A stretch of 64,000 bases of DNA from Prevotella sp. oral taxon 376 (GTDB lineage Bacteria > Bacteroidota > Bacteroidia > Bacteroidales > Bacteroidaceae): NCBI RefSeq assembly GCF_003043945.1, contig NZ_PYXG01000002.1, positions 1 through 64,000 of the forward strand. Direction: 5' to 3'. A program made the position numbers and the translations under genes. The notes under the pieces were generated by a model. The model saw only the letters and a program-made list of their open reading frames with translations. It did not search any database and was not told the origin of the DNA. This document shows positions 35,012 through 42,433 of this stretch, one piece after another; within the stretch, counting starts at the first letter, position 1; the number at the start of each line of letters is the position of its first letter.

Positions 35012-35503
35012 ATGAAGAAAATTGTAATAATGTTTGTATTGCTGGTGATGACAATCACGGCAAGTGCACAGTTCCAAGAAGGGAAAGGTTATCTGGGGGC
35101 ATCGCTCACAGGGCTGAATCTACATTATAATAGCGCTGATGGCTTCAACCTGGGTGTTGAGGCTAAGGCTGGATATTTGTTTCGAGACAACTGGATGTTA
35201 TTAGGTGAGGCATCCTTGAATCATAATGGCTCAGAGGCTGTTGCTGACCATATCACAATCGGTGCAGGCCTTCGCTATTACATCATTCAAAACGGTTTGT
35301 TTCTAGGTGTTAATGGAAAGTATATCCATGCCAATCATGATTATAATGATGTAATGCCGGGTATTGAGGTTGGCTATGCATTTTTTATCAATCGTTCAGT
35401 AACCATTGAGCCCGCAATCTACTATGATCACTCTTTTAACGACAGTAACTACTCTACAGTCGGACTGAAGATCGGTTTGGGTATTTATCTCTTCGACGAT
35501 TGA
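35012..35503 (+). CDS. Small outer-membrane beta-barrel protein
   Basis: 163 residues: a signal peptide (MKKIVIMFVLLVMTITASAQ) and then alternating beta strands typical of an 8-stranded barrel (GYLGASLTGLNLHYNS, FNLGVEAKAGYLFRDNWMLL, IEVGYAFFINRSVTIEPAIY), ending KIGLGIYLFDD. It belongs to the OmpW/OMP_b-brl type. The role is unknown. The gene is 20 nt after cstA and 9 nt before recR. Confidence 0.8.
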   Translation: MKKIVIMFVLLVMTITASAQFQEGKGYLGASLTGLNLHYNSADGFNLGVEAKAGYLFRDNWMLLGEASLNHNGSEAVADHITIGAGLRYYIIQNGLFLGVNGKYIHANHDYNDVMPGIEVGYAFFINRSVTIEPAIYYDHSFNDSNYSTVGLKIGLGIYLFDD

Positions 35504-35512
35504 GCATTTAAA

Positions 35513-36124
35513 GTGGACCAGCAATATCCATCTCAACTCTTGGAGAAAGCTGTTCAGGAATTCTCCAAGTTACCGGGAATAGGGCGCAAAACAGCTTTGC
35601 GCCTTGTTCTTCATTTGCTTCGTCAAGGTAATGAAGATGTCTCTGAGTTTGCTCAGTCGATAGAGCGAATGCGAAGGGAGGTAAAGTATTGCCGGATCTG
35701 CCACAATATAAGTGATACCGAGATTTGTCCGATTTGTTCTGATGTACATCGGGATGTACATACGGTTTGTGTTGTGGAGAACATTCAAGATGTGATGGCC
35801 GTGGAGAATACCCAGCAATATCAAGGTCTTTATCATGTATTGGGAGGAATTATTTCTCCCATGGATGGTATTGGCCCTAATGACATTGAGCTGGACTCGT
35901 TGGTTGATAGAGTGGAAGAGGGGACAATTGATGAGGTCATTCTTGCACTGAGCTCCACGATGGAAGGTGATACGACCAATTTCTATATTTCGCGGAAATT
36001 GGCACATACAGGCGTAAAGCTAAGTGTAATTGCCCGTGGAATATCAGTAGGCGATGAATTGGAGTATACGGACGAAGTAACTTTGGGTCGCTCGATTCTT
36101 AACAGAACCCCGTTTGGTAAATAA
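35513..36124 (+). CDS. recR: Recombination protein RecR
   Basis: 203 residues from a GTG start (35513). It has the helix-hairpin-helix [20 protein letters not shown] (residues 17-36), the zinc finger [17 protein letters not shown] (about 59-75), and the TOPRIM core [20 protein letters not shown] with [15 protein letters not shown]. RecR loads RecA on gapped DNA together with RecO. Intact and standard length. Confidence 0.95.
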   Translation: MDQQYPSQLLEKAVQEFSKLPGIGRKTALRLVLHLLRQGNEDVSEFAQSIERMRREVKYCRICHNISDTEICPICSDVHRDVHTVCVVENIQDVMAVENTQQYQGLYHVLGGIISPMDGIGPNDIELDSLVDRVEEGTIDEVILALSSTMEGDTTNFYISRKLAHTGVKLSVIARGISVGDELEYTDEVTLGRSILNRTPFGK

Positions 36125-36145
36125 TTGTCTTAAGTATTATGTCGG

Positions 36146-36577
36146 ATGAAGAAAGTACAAAAAATACTGCAGCTTGAGTTCTGGATGCCAATAGTTGTTT
36201 CTCTTCTTTTGGTGGCGCTCTTTGAAATGGATATTCTGGAAACAGGACTGTTGAGTGAAGATAAAAGTTCTGAGTTTGTAATGGTCTCTGTTATGGAATT
36301 GACTACAATCTGTTTTATTCCGCTCGCACTATATCTGTTTCGGTTTAATAAGATTCATAATCAGCTTTGTTCTGAAAAGAAGGAGCATTATCTTCAGAAA
36401 TGGGGCACATACAGGTTAGCCTTGCTTTGCATTCCCATGGTGGTCAACACCTTATTATATTATCTCTTTATGCATGTGGCCTTTGCCTACCTCGCCATGA
36501 TCCTGTTGTTGAGCCTATGCTTTATCTATCCCTCCTTAGAGCGTTGTCTGGATGAAACTGACGGTCGTAATAGTTAG
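36146..36577 (+). CDS. Four-helix membrane protein, unknown function
   Basis: 143 residues with four predicted helices (PIVVSLLLVALFEMDIL, MELTTICFIPLALYLF, LALLCIPMVVNTLLYYLF, AYLAMILLLSLCFIYPS). No catalytic motif. It is conserved in layout next to recR and a GT2 gene in Bacteroidales. The last 26 nt overlap the start of the GT2 gene. Confidence 0.7.
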   Translation: MKKVQKILQLEFWMPIVVSLLLVALFEMDILETGLLSEDKSSEFVMVSVMELTTICFIPLALYLFRFNKIHNQLCSEKKEHYLQKWGTYRLALLCIPMVVNTLLYYLFMHVAFAYLAMILLLSLCFIYPSLERCLDETDGRNS

Positions 36578-37718
36578 TTATAATGTCAAGTATTATCTCG
36601 AGCAATGTCTTGATTCTCTGAAGAAAGCGCTTGAGGGCATAGAGGCAGAAGTCTTTGTGGTAGACAATCATTCGCGTGACGGGTCGGTGGAATACCTCCA
36701 AAGACGCTTTCCGGATACTCACATGATCGCCTTACAGCATAATTCCGGCTTTGCCCGTGCCAACAATATGGCGGTAAAGGCTGCTAAGGGTAACTATGTT
36801 TTACTGTTGAATCCCGACACGATCGTTGCGGAGAATACCCTTCGTGAGGCGCTCCAATTCTTGGATACCCATGGGGAGGTAGGTGCCGTAGGCGTGAGGA
36901 TGATGAAGACCGACGGCACGGATGCTATGGAGAGCAGAAGGGGAATCCCGACACCCATGGCAGCTTTTTATAAGATGAGTGGTCTTTGTGCCCGTTTTCC
37001 GGCAAGCCGTCGCTTTGCCCATTACTATATGAGCTATCTCTCATGGGATGAGCCAGCCGAGATAGAAGTAATCAGCGGAGCATTCTTTCTCGTTCGTCGG
37101 AAGATATTGGATGAAGTCGGACTCCTTGATACTGATTATTTCATGTATGGCGAAGATATTGATTTGTCATATCGCATTTATAAGGCGGGCTGGGAGAATT
37201 GGTACTTACCTTTGAAAATCCTTCATTACAAGGGGCTGAGCACTCGCAAATCCTCTTTTCGCTATGTGCATGTCTTCTATGGAGCGATGCTCATTTTCTT
37301 CCGAAAGCATTTTGCTTCGTTGAGTTTCTGGTTGAGTATTCCCATCAAGGTGGCCATTTATTTTAAGGCTTTTATGGCTTTGCTGTCTATGGCAGCGGGG
37401 ACTGTGCGTAGAAGCTTAGGCTTTTTCCCGGGAAGCCTTAAGGGACAGGAGCCCGTTTATGTTTTCTTGGGAAGTGAGGGCAACAGGAAAGAGTTTATGA
37501 GAATCATGAGGGAAAGAGGTCTGTCGGTCCTTTCAATAGAAGAGTGTGCTCTTGCCGGCTCATCTAAAAGACCGATATTGACGGTCTATGATACAGAGAC
37601 TTATAGCTATATGGAAATCTTCAATCAACTGTCTTCCCAGTCTCGGGAGAATATAAGACTGGGAACTTTTAATCCGCGCACAAAGGTGATTATTACGGAA
37701 AGTGAGGTAATTGTATGA
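36552..37718 (+). CDS. Family 2 glycosyltransferase (rhamnosyltransferase-like)
   Basis: 388 residues. GT-A domain: MKLTVVIVSYNVKYYLEQCL, EVFVVDNHSRDGSVEYLQRR, DTHMIALQHNSGFARANNMA, and the acidic pair LLLNPDTIVAENTL. Acceptor region: SGAFFLVRRKILDEVGLLD and YGEDIDLSYRIYKAGWENWY. Similar to WbbL-like dTDP-rhamnosyl transferases. The C-terminal 90 residues (PVYVFLGSEGNRKEFMRIMR) are an extra domain of unknown role. It overlaps the preceding membrane protein gene and the following GNAT gene. Confidence 0.88.
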   Translation: MKLTVVIVSYNVKYYLEQCLDSLKKALEGIEAEVFVVDNHSRDGSVEYLQRRFPDTHMIALQHNSGFARANNMAVKAAKGNYVLLLNPDTIVAENTLREALQFLDTHGEVGAVGVRMMKTDGTDAMESRRGIPTPMAAFYKMSGLCARFPASRRFAHYYMSYLSWDEPAEIEVISGAFFLVRRKILDEVGLLDTDYFMYGEDIDLSYRIYKAGWENWYLPLKILHYKGLSTRKSSFRYVHVFYGAMLIFFRKHFASLSFWLSIPIKVAIYFKAFMALLSMAAGTVRRSLGFFPGSLKGQEPVYVFLGSEGNRKEFMRIMRERGLSVLSIEECALAGSSKRPILTVYDTETYSYMEIFNQLSSQSRENIRLGTFNPRTKVIITESEVIV

Positions 37719-38218
37719 GGAAGGTAAACTTCAGGGCTCTTGAGCCGGAAGATCTTGACATGCTCTACAAGATAGAGAATGACGGAGCCCTGTGGCGTGT
37801 CGGCAACACCAATGTACCTTATTCCAGATATGCTCTGCATGATTATATTGCTCATGCGTCGAATGACATATATACTGATAAACAGGTTCGTTTGATGATA
37901 GAAGATGCCGAGGGCCATCCTGTAGGGATTTTAGACCTCGTAGACTTTAATCCCAAGCATCTAAGGGCAGAGGTCGGAATCGTCGTCGAGAGTCGCTATC
38001 GCCATCAGGGGTTGGCTACGGCTGCTCTCAGGGAAGCCATTGAGTATAGTCGTCGGGTTCTTCATCTTCATCAGATCTACGCAGTTGTCGATATGGAGAA
38101 CGAAGAGGCATTGGCTCTTTTTCGAAAGCAGAATTTCACGGGGGATACCATTTTGAAGCATTGGCTTTTCGATGGCAAGCGGTATCACGACGCCCTCATG
38201 ATGCATTTTTTTTTATAA
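37715..38218 (+). CDS. GNAT acetyltransferase (RimJ/RimL-like)
   Basis: 167 residues, starting MRKVNFRALEPEDLDMLYKI. The acetyl-CoA-binding motif is AEVGIVVESRYRHQGLATAA (residues about 89-108), followed by IYAVVDMENEEALALFRKQNF. The substrate could be an N-terminus or small amine; unknown. The ATG overlaps the GT2 stop by 4 nt, so the two are coupled. Confidence 0.85.
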   Translation: MRKVNFRALEPEDLDMLYKIENDGALWRVGNTNVPYSRYALHDYIAHASNDIYTDKQVRLMIEDAEGHPVGILDLVDFNPKHLRAEVGIVVESRYRHQGLATAALREAIEYSRRVLHLHQIYAVVDMENEEALALFRKQNFTGDTILKHWLFDGKRYHDALMMHFFL

Positions 38219-38234
38219 AAAAGTACACCTAACA

Positions 38235-38266
38235 TTTGGAGGAACAAAAAAATATCCTTACCTTTG
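38235..38266 (+). promoter_or_regulatory. Promoter of the tRNA-Asp pair
   Basis: -33 TTTG at 38235-38238 and -7 TACCTTTG at 38259-38266, 20 nt apart, 32 nt before the first tRNA. Confidence 0.7.
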
Positions 38267-38298
38267 CACACGCAATTGAGAAAAGGCATGAACACCAA

Positions 38299-38372
38299 GG
38301 TGCGTTAGTTCAGTTGGTTAGAATGCCTGCCTGTCACGCAGGAGGTCACGAGTCCGAGTCTCGTACGCACCG
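38299..38372 (+). tRNA. tRNA-Asp (GTC), copy 1, with a variant T loop
   Basis: Acceptor GGTGCGT/ACGCACC, D arm GTTCAGTTGGTTAGAAT, anticodon arm CCTGC-CTGTCAC-GCAGG with GTC. The T loop reads TCCGAGT in place of TTCAAGT, so the invariant U at position 55 (pseudouridine site) is C, and position 57 also differs. Otherwise it is identical to copy 2 (38399-38472). Discriminator G; no encoded CCA. Confidence 0.93.
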
Positions 38373-38398
38373 CAAGCCTTTTCTAAAATTGCACTACT

Positions 38399-38472
38399 GG
38401 TGCGTTAGTTCAGTTGGTTAGAATGCCTGCCTGTCACGCAGGAGGTCACGAGTTCAAGTCTCGTACGCACCG
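38399..38472 (+). tRNA. tRNA-Asp (GTC), copy 2
   Basis: Same sequence as copy 1 over most of its length, with a normal T loop (TTCAAGT). Anticodon GTC. The spacer of 26 nt begins with the same GCAAGCCTT as follows copy 2, which suggests a tandem duplication. Confidence 0.95.
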
Positions 38473-38562
38473 CAAGCCTTCGATTTCATTCGAAGGTTTT
38501 TTTGTTTTCTGCCTTGAAGTCTCATTTATTTTTTATATTTTTGCAATCAAACTTGATAGATT

Positions 38563-39315
38563 ATGATAGCTTTGATTACAGGCGCTACCAGTGGTATAGG
38601 CATGGGGTGCGCAAAGAGATTTGCCCGGGGAGGATATGACCTCATCGTAACGGCGCGCAACGAGCGGAAGTTGGAACAGCTGAAGGCCGAATTGGAGCAG
38701 CTCGGAGCTAAGGTGCTCACGCTGACCTTCGATGTCAGAGACCGTGAAGCTACCGCGAGAGCGGTAGGGGACATCCCTGCAGAGTGGCGCAATATAGATG
38801 TGCTTATCAATAATGCCGGGCTTGCCCGAGGCCTTGAACCGGAATACGAGGGTAGCTACCGGGATTGGGACGAGATGATAGATACGAATATTAAAGGCCT
38901 GCTCACCATGACCCGCCTTGTGGTTCCGGGAATGGTGGAGCGCAATCGGGGGCATGTCATTAATATTGGTAGTGTGGCAGGCGACGCTGCCTATGCCGGC
39001 GGCGGAGTGTATTGTGCCACGAAAGCGGCCGTGAAGACCATTACCGATGGCCTCCGCATTGATGTGGCGCAGACTTGCATCCGTGTTACTGACATTAAGC
39101 CCGGTTTGGTGGAGACCAACTTCTCAAAAGTGCGTTTCCATGGCGATGCCGAGCGTGCCGGCCATGTATATGACGGTATCAGGCCTCTGACGGGCGACGA
39201 TATAGGCGATGTGGCTTTCTATGCCGCGAGTGCTCCCGGGCATGTGCAGATAGCCGAGGTGCTTGTGTTGGCCACCCATCAGGCCAATGGAACCGTCATT
39301 CACAGGGAGAAATAA
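38563..39315 (+). CDS. SDR family oxidoreductase (YdfG-like)
   Basis: 250 residues. NAD(P)-binding MIALITGATSGIGMGCAKRF (residues 1-20), NNAG motif in VLINNAGLARGLEP (about 86-99), and the catalytic Ser-Tyr-Lys set in NIGSVAGDAAYAGGGVYCAT (Ser and YxxxK near residues 135-157). The NADP preference is plausible from RNERK after strand 2. Similar to serine/3-hydroxy acid dehydrogenases. 19 nt upstream of the acyltransferase gene. Confidence 0.9.
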   Translation: MIALITGATSGIGMGCAKRFARGGYDLIVTARNERKLEQLKAELEQLGAKVLTLTFDVRDREATARAVGDIPAEWRNIDVLINNAGLARGLEPEYEGSYRDWDEMIDTNIKGLLTMTRLVVPGMVERNRGHVINIGSVAGDAAYAGGGVYCATKAAVKTITDGLRIDVAQTCIRVTDIKPGLVETNFSKVRFHGDAERAGHVYDGIRPLTGDDIGDVAFYAASAPGHVQIAEVLVLATHQANGTVIHREK

Positions 39316-39334
39316 CTGAAAGCAGCAGATAGGA

Positions 39335-40465
39335 ATGGTTCAGATATTCCAGGATTCCAAGCCTCACTATCAACTACTTGACGGCCTTCGTGGGGTTGCG
39401 GCCCTTATGGTGATATGGTATCATGTAGGAGAAGGATTCGCTACAAGTCCTATTGACCAGCGTTTTAATCACGGCTATTTAGCCGTAGACTTTTTTTTCA
39501 TCCTTTCAGGGTTCGTCATCGGATATGCCTATGACGACCGTTGGGGAAGAATGTCGTTGAAGGATTTCTTCCGCAGGAGGCTCATCCGTCTCCACCCGAT
39601 GGTGATCATGGGCGCTGTGATAGGCGCGCTGACCTTCTGTGTGCAGGGTTGTGTGCGATGGGATGGGACATCCGTAGGTTTTTCATCCATTCTTCTCGCC
39701 TTGTTCATGGGCATGCTCCTGTTGCCGGTCTTTCCCGGAGTTGGCTGCGAAGTGAGGGGAAACGGCGAGATGTTTCCTCTCAATGGGCCGTCGTGGTCGC
39801 TCTTCTTTGAGTATATCGGGAATATCCTTTATGCTCTGATGCTTCGCCGGTTGTCGACCAGATGGCTGGCCGCCGTAGTCGGAGTCTCGGGCAGTGGGCT
39901 TCTGGCTTTTGGTGTTTTCAATCTCAGCGGGTATGGACATTTGGGCGTGGGATGGTCTCTGGGCGAGTATAACTTTCTCGGGGGTATGCTGCGCATGCTG
40001 TTTTCTTATTCCATGGGCATGTTGATGGCCCGGAATTTCAAGCCGTTGCATATCCGTGGCAGCTTCTGGATAGGCACGATACTGCTGGGCGTTCTCCTGG
40101 CTGTTCCCCATATAGGCGGCATGGAACACCCATGGATGAACGGACTCTACGATGGTTTCTGTATTCTTGTGGTCTTTCCCGGCATTCTTTATATGGTGGC
40201 ATCAGAACAGAAGAAAGATAGGTATACCGTGAAGATCTGCCAGTTTTTGGGCGACATCTCATATCCGGTCTACATGGTGCACTATCCGTTCATGTACCTT
40301 TTCTATGCATGGGTGTGGGACAACCATGTTCCCTATGAGCAGGCACTTCCGGCAGCCTTCGGGGCTATCGCCGTGAGTTTGCTCGTGGCATACCTTTGCA
40401 TGCGTTTCTACGACCTGCCCCTGAGCAGGTGGCTTGCCGCTCATTTTCAGAAATCGGGGGGTTGA
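39335..40465 (+). CDS. Acyltransferase family 3 membrane protein
   Basis: 376 residues with about ten membrane helices. Motifs: YQLLDGLRGVAALMVIWYHV (residues 12-31; catalytic-type Arg and His), YLAVDFFFILSGFVIGYAYD, FFRRRLIRLHPMVIMGAVIG, and GPSWSLFFEYIGNILYALML. Enzymes of this family O-acetylate LPS or polysaccharide sugars. It probably modifies surface glycans. Confidence 0.88.
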   Translation: MVQIFQDSKPHYQLLDGLRGVAALMVIWYHVGEGFATSPIDQRFNHGYLAVDFFFILSGFVIGYAYDDRWGRMSLKDFFRRRLIRLHPMVIMGAVIGALTFCVQGCVRWDGTSVGFSSILLALFMGMLLLPVFPGVGCEVRGNGEMFPLNGPSWSLFFEYIGNILYALMLRRLSTRWLAAVVGVSGSGLLAFGVFNLSGYGHLGVGWSLGEYNFLGGMLRMLFSYSMGMLMARNFKPLHIRGSFWIGTILLGVLLAVPHIGGMEHPWMNGLYDGFCILVVFPGILYMVASEQKKDRYTVKICQFLGDISYPVYMVHYPFMYLFYAWVWDNHVPYEQALPAAFGAIAVSLLVAYLCMRFYDLPLSRWLAAHFQKSGG

Positions 40466-40471
40466 TTCTGC

Positions 40472-40642
40472 ATGGGGAGGCGGATGGAGGAAGAGATTCT
40501 TACACGCCTTGCCGGTTTCGTCTATGGCTACACATGCGCCAAGAAAGAGAAAATTAGGGTCGTCATCGCGCTGGGCTGGCTCTCGGAAGATGCTCTATGC
40601 GCCCTTAAGAACTGTCGGAGATATCATGCGAACAAAATATAA
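40472..40642 (+). CDS. Possible small protein, 52-56 residues
   Basis: From ATG 40472 or 40484: MEEEILTRLAGFVYGYTCAK, then EKIRVVIALGWLSEDALCAL and KNCRRYHANKI. It lies 6 nt after the acyltransferase stop and 11 nt before the next gene, which fits an operon. It has three cysteines and an amphipathic start. No family recognised; it may be spurious. Confidence 0.4.
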   Translation: MGRRMEEEILTRLAGFVYGYTCAKKEKIRVVIALGWLSEDALCALKNCRRYHANKI

Positions 40643-40653
40643 ATCATAGTAAA

Positions 40654-41091
40654 ATGAATACAAACATTCATCTTAATTATCAGGATTTGCCCCTTTCCTA
40701 CAAGTTTTGTTTCAACCGGGAATGTCCTCTTCGGGAAGATTGCACGCATCATCTTGCCGGTTTGGTTATTCCGCCAGACAGGCAATGGGGTACTGCTATA
40801 TTTCCGAATGCCCTTAATGACGCTAAGTGTGATTTTTATAATCCTGCCGTGAAGGAAAAGTTGGCATATGGATTCAGACGTCTTTTCATGGATGTGAAGA
40901 GCAAGGACATTGCGCTCCTGAGGCAGAAAGTACAGGAATATCTTGGAGGAAAGACCTCGTATTATCGCTTTAACAAGGGCGTTTACAAGCTCACGGAAGA
41001 GCAGCAACAGGCAATTCTGGACATTTTCACGAGGTTTGGCTACACCGAGAACCTCTCTTTTGATGAGTATAAAGAGTGTTATAGGTTCTGA
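40654..41091 (+). CDS. Cysteine-rich protein of unknown function (possibly DUF6078)
   Basis: 145 residues: LPLSYKFCFNRECPLREDCT, HHLAGLVIPPDRQWGTAIFP, ALNDAKCDFYNPAVKEKLAY, and YYRFNKGVYKLTEEQQQAIL with a YKECYRF end. The cysteine pattern C-x4-C-x5-C, then C, may bind a metal. The layout matches what I recall as DUF6078 of Bacteroidales; I cannot confirm it. It is the last gene before convergent repeats of cluster 2. Confidence 0.65.
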   Translation: MNTNIHLNYQDLPLSYKFCFNRECPLREDCTHHLAGLVIPPDRQWGTAIFPNALNDAKCDFYNPAVKEKLAYGFRRLFMDVKSKDIALLRQKVQEYLGGKTSYYRFNKGVYKLTEEQQQAILDIFTRFGYTENLSFDEYKECYRF

Positions 41092-41107
41092 ATAATGGCA
41101 TTCCAGG

Positions 41108-41204
41108 CTTACACAGGCCGTTTGTAAGAGGTGTTTCAGCAGCTGAAACTCGGAGTTTCAACGGCTGAAACTCTGAGTTTCAATAACTGAAACTTGAAGT
41201 TTCA
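41108..41204. repeat. Palindromic tandem repeat cluster 2
   Basis: Three 17-nt palindromes with exact 22-bp spacing: TGAAACTC-G-GAGTTTCA at 41144-41160, TGAAACTC-T-GAGTTTCA at 41166-41182, TGAAACTT-G-AAGTTTCA at 41188-41204. A fourth, GTTTCAGC-A-GCTGAAAC, is at 41133-41149, and CTTACA/TGTAAG at 41108-41128 has the cluster 1 motif. It lies between two convergent genes. Confidence 0.88.
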
Positions 41205-41256
41205 GCGGCTTGCACCAATCCGGGATGGCGCTGGCGTCTTTACGGGAAGATGCCGT

Positions 41257-42429
41257 TTAGTGAGTTGCCTTCCACCAGTTGGTCTGTGTCTTGTAGCCCA
41301 CAAGATAAGTGTTGTCCGTCGGGTCGGAGATGGTAATTCCCGAGAAAGTGTTTACGGGAACGGTGTTGAAGCCGCCATTATATTTGCTCAGAGCAGTATA
41401 GATTTGCGGCGTGCAGTTGTAATAGGGCACCAGTCGGCTGATGGCGGCGGTGAATTCCGGGGGCGTGGCATCTCCGCAGAGCTTTTCGACATAATCGGCG
41501 AAATCAAAGAATGCCGTCTGGCCGTATCCATCGAGCTTCTGTAAATCGCCAAGTTTGTTGGCGTCGAAAGTGTAGTTGGTATTTATGTTTTTCATGAGAG
41601 CTGCCATGTTCTCCATCTCAGAGCACTTGATGGCCGACAAAGTCCCGTAGGGATAGGTTTGCGACATATAGTGCAGATAGAATGTCTGACAGATTTTCTC
41701 GTAGTCGGGAGTTGCCGAGGTGATGTATTTCCAGACCTCGTTGTAGGGAATGCCGTCAGCAAGAACTTCGCTGGTTGATGCTATCAGATAGTCGGCTGCG
41801 TTTCTAAGGTCGTAGGCAACCTCAACCTGAGCCAGGTAGCAATCGTCGAAACAGATGAACTGCATGTGCATGCCCGCCTGTGAAATGCCTGCGGCCAAAT
41901 CAGCTATGTTCATCTGATAGCGGAGGGTAGAGCCGCCGAAAGCCCGGGTACGGTAATAGTTATCCACGCCTTTAGGAATCCATCCGTTGCCGTGAGAACC
42001 GATAATCATGTCATATTGGTGGGCTGTGGCGTTCGATTTCACATCATTCAGAATGACCGCGATGCCTTCGGGTGTCGTATAGTCGAGGTTGCCATACCGC
42101 TTGAGGGTATCCCTGACGCACCGTTCTCCCGCATATTTGATTTCTAAAAGGGCGGAGTTGGTGGGCGAGGGAGAGATGAACACCAGCACTCGGTTCTGCC
42201 CCAGGCCTTTCTGGGCGATGATGCCACTCTCCACATGGGCGATGTTGGCCAAGAAATAGGAATACAGACTTTCTCCCTTGGGAGAATCGTTGCCTGTCCA
42301 CGGCATATAGAAGAAAATTGTTTTCTCTGCTATGACAGGAGCCACGGAACCGCCGTTGTCATCTCTGCATGCCGCGAATGACAAGATAGAGAGGATTGCC
42401 AATAATATCCCGAAAAAGCGATTTGTCAT
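41257..42429 (-). CDS. Clostripain-like (C11) cysteine peptidase lipoprotein
   Basis: 390 residues. Lipoprotein signal MTNRFFGILLAILSILSFAA with lipobox SFAAC. The peptidase C11 core has the catalytic His in QYDMIIGSHGNGWIPKGVDN (near residue 146) and Cys in MQFICFDDCYLAQVEVAYDL (near residue 198), followed by SEVLADGIPYNEVW. C11 enzymes cleave after Arg or Lys and are secreted by gut Bacteroidales. It starts 4 nt after the valS stop. Confidence 0.85.
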   Translation of the reverse strand: MTNRFFGILLAILSILSFAACRDDNGGSVAPVIAEKTIFFYMPWTGNDSPKGESLYSYFLANIAHVESGIIAQKGLGQNRVLVFISPSPTNSALLEIKYAGERCVRDTLKRYGNLDYTTPEGIAVILNDVKSNATAHQYDMIIGSHGNGWIPKGVDNYYRTRAFGGSTLRYQMNIADLAAGISQAGMHMQFICFDDCYLAQVEVAYDLRNAADYLIASTSEVLADGIPYNEVWKYITSATPDYEKICQTFYLHYMSQTYPYGTLSAIKCSEMENMAALMKNINTNYTFDANKLGDLQKLDGYGQTAFFDFADYVEKLCGDATPPEFTAAISRLVPYYNCTPQIYTALSKYNGGFNTVPVNTFSGITISDPTDNTYLVGYKTQTNWWKATH

Positions 42430-42433
42430 CTTG

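Noticed and set aside
41108..41204. Short CRISPR-like array
   Set aside because: The repeats are contiguous palindromes with no spacers and differ from unit to unit; no cas genes are nearby.
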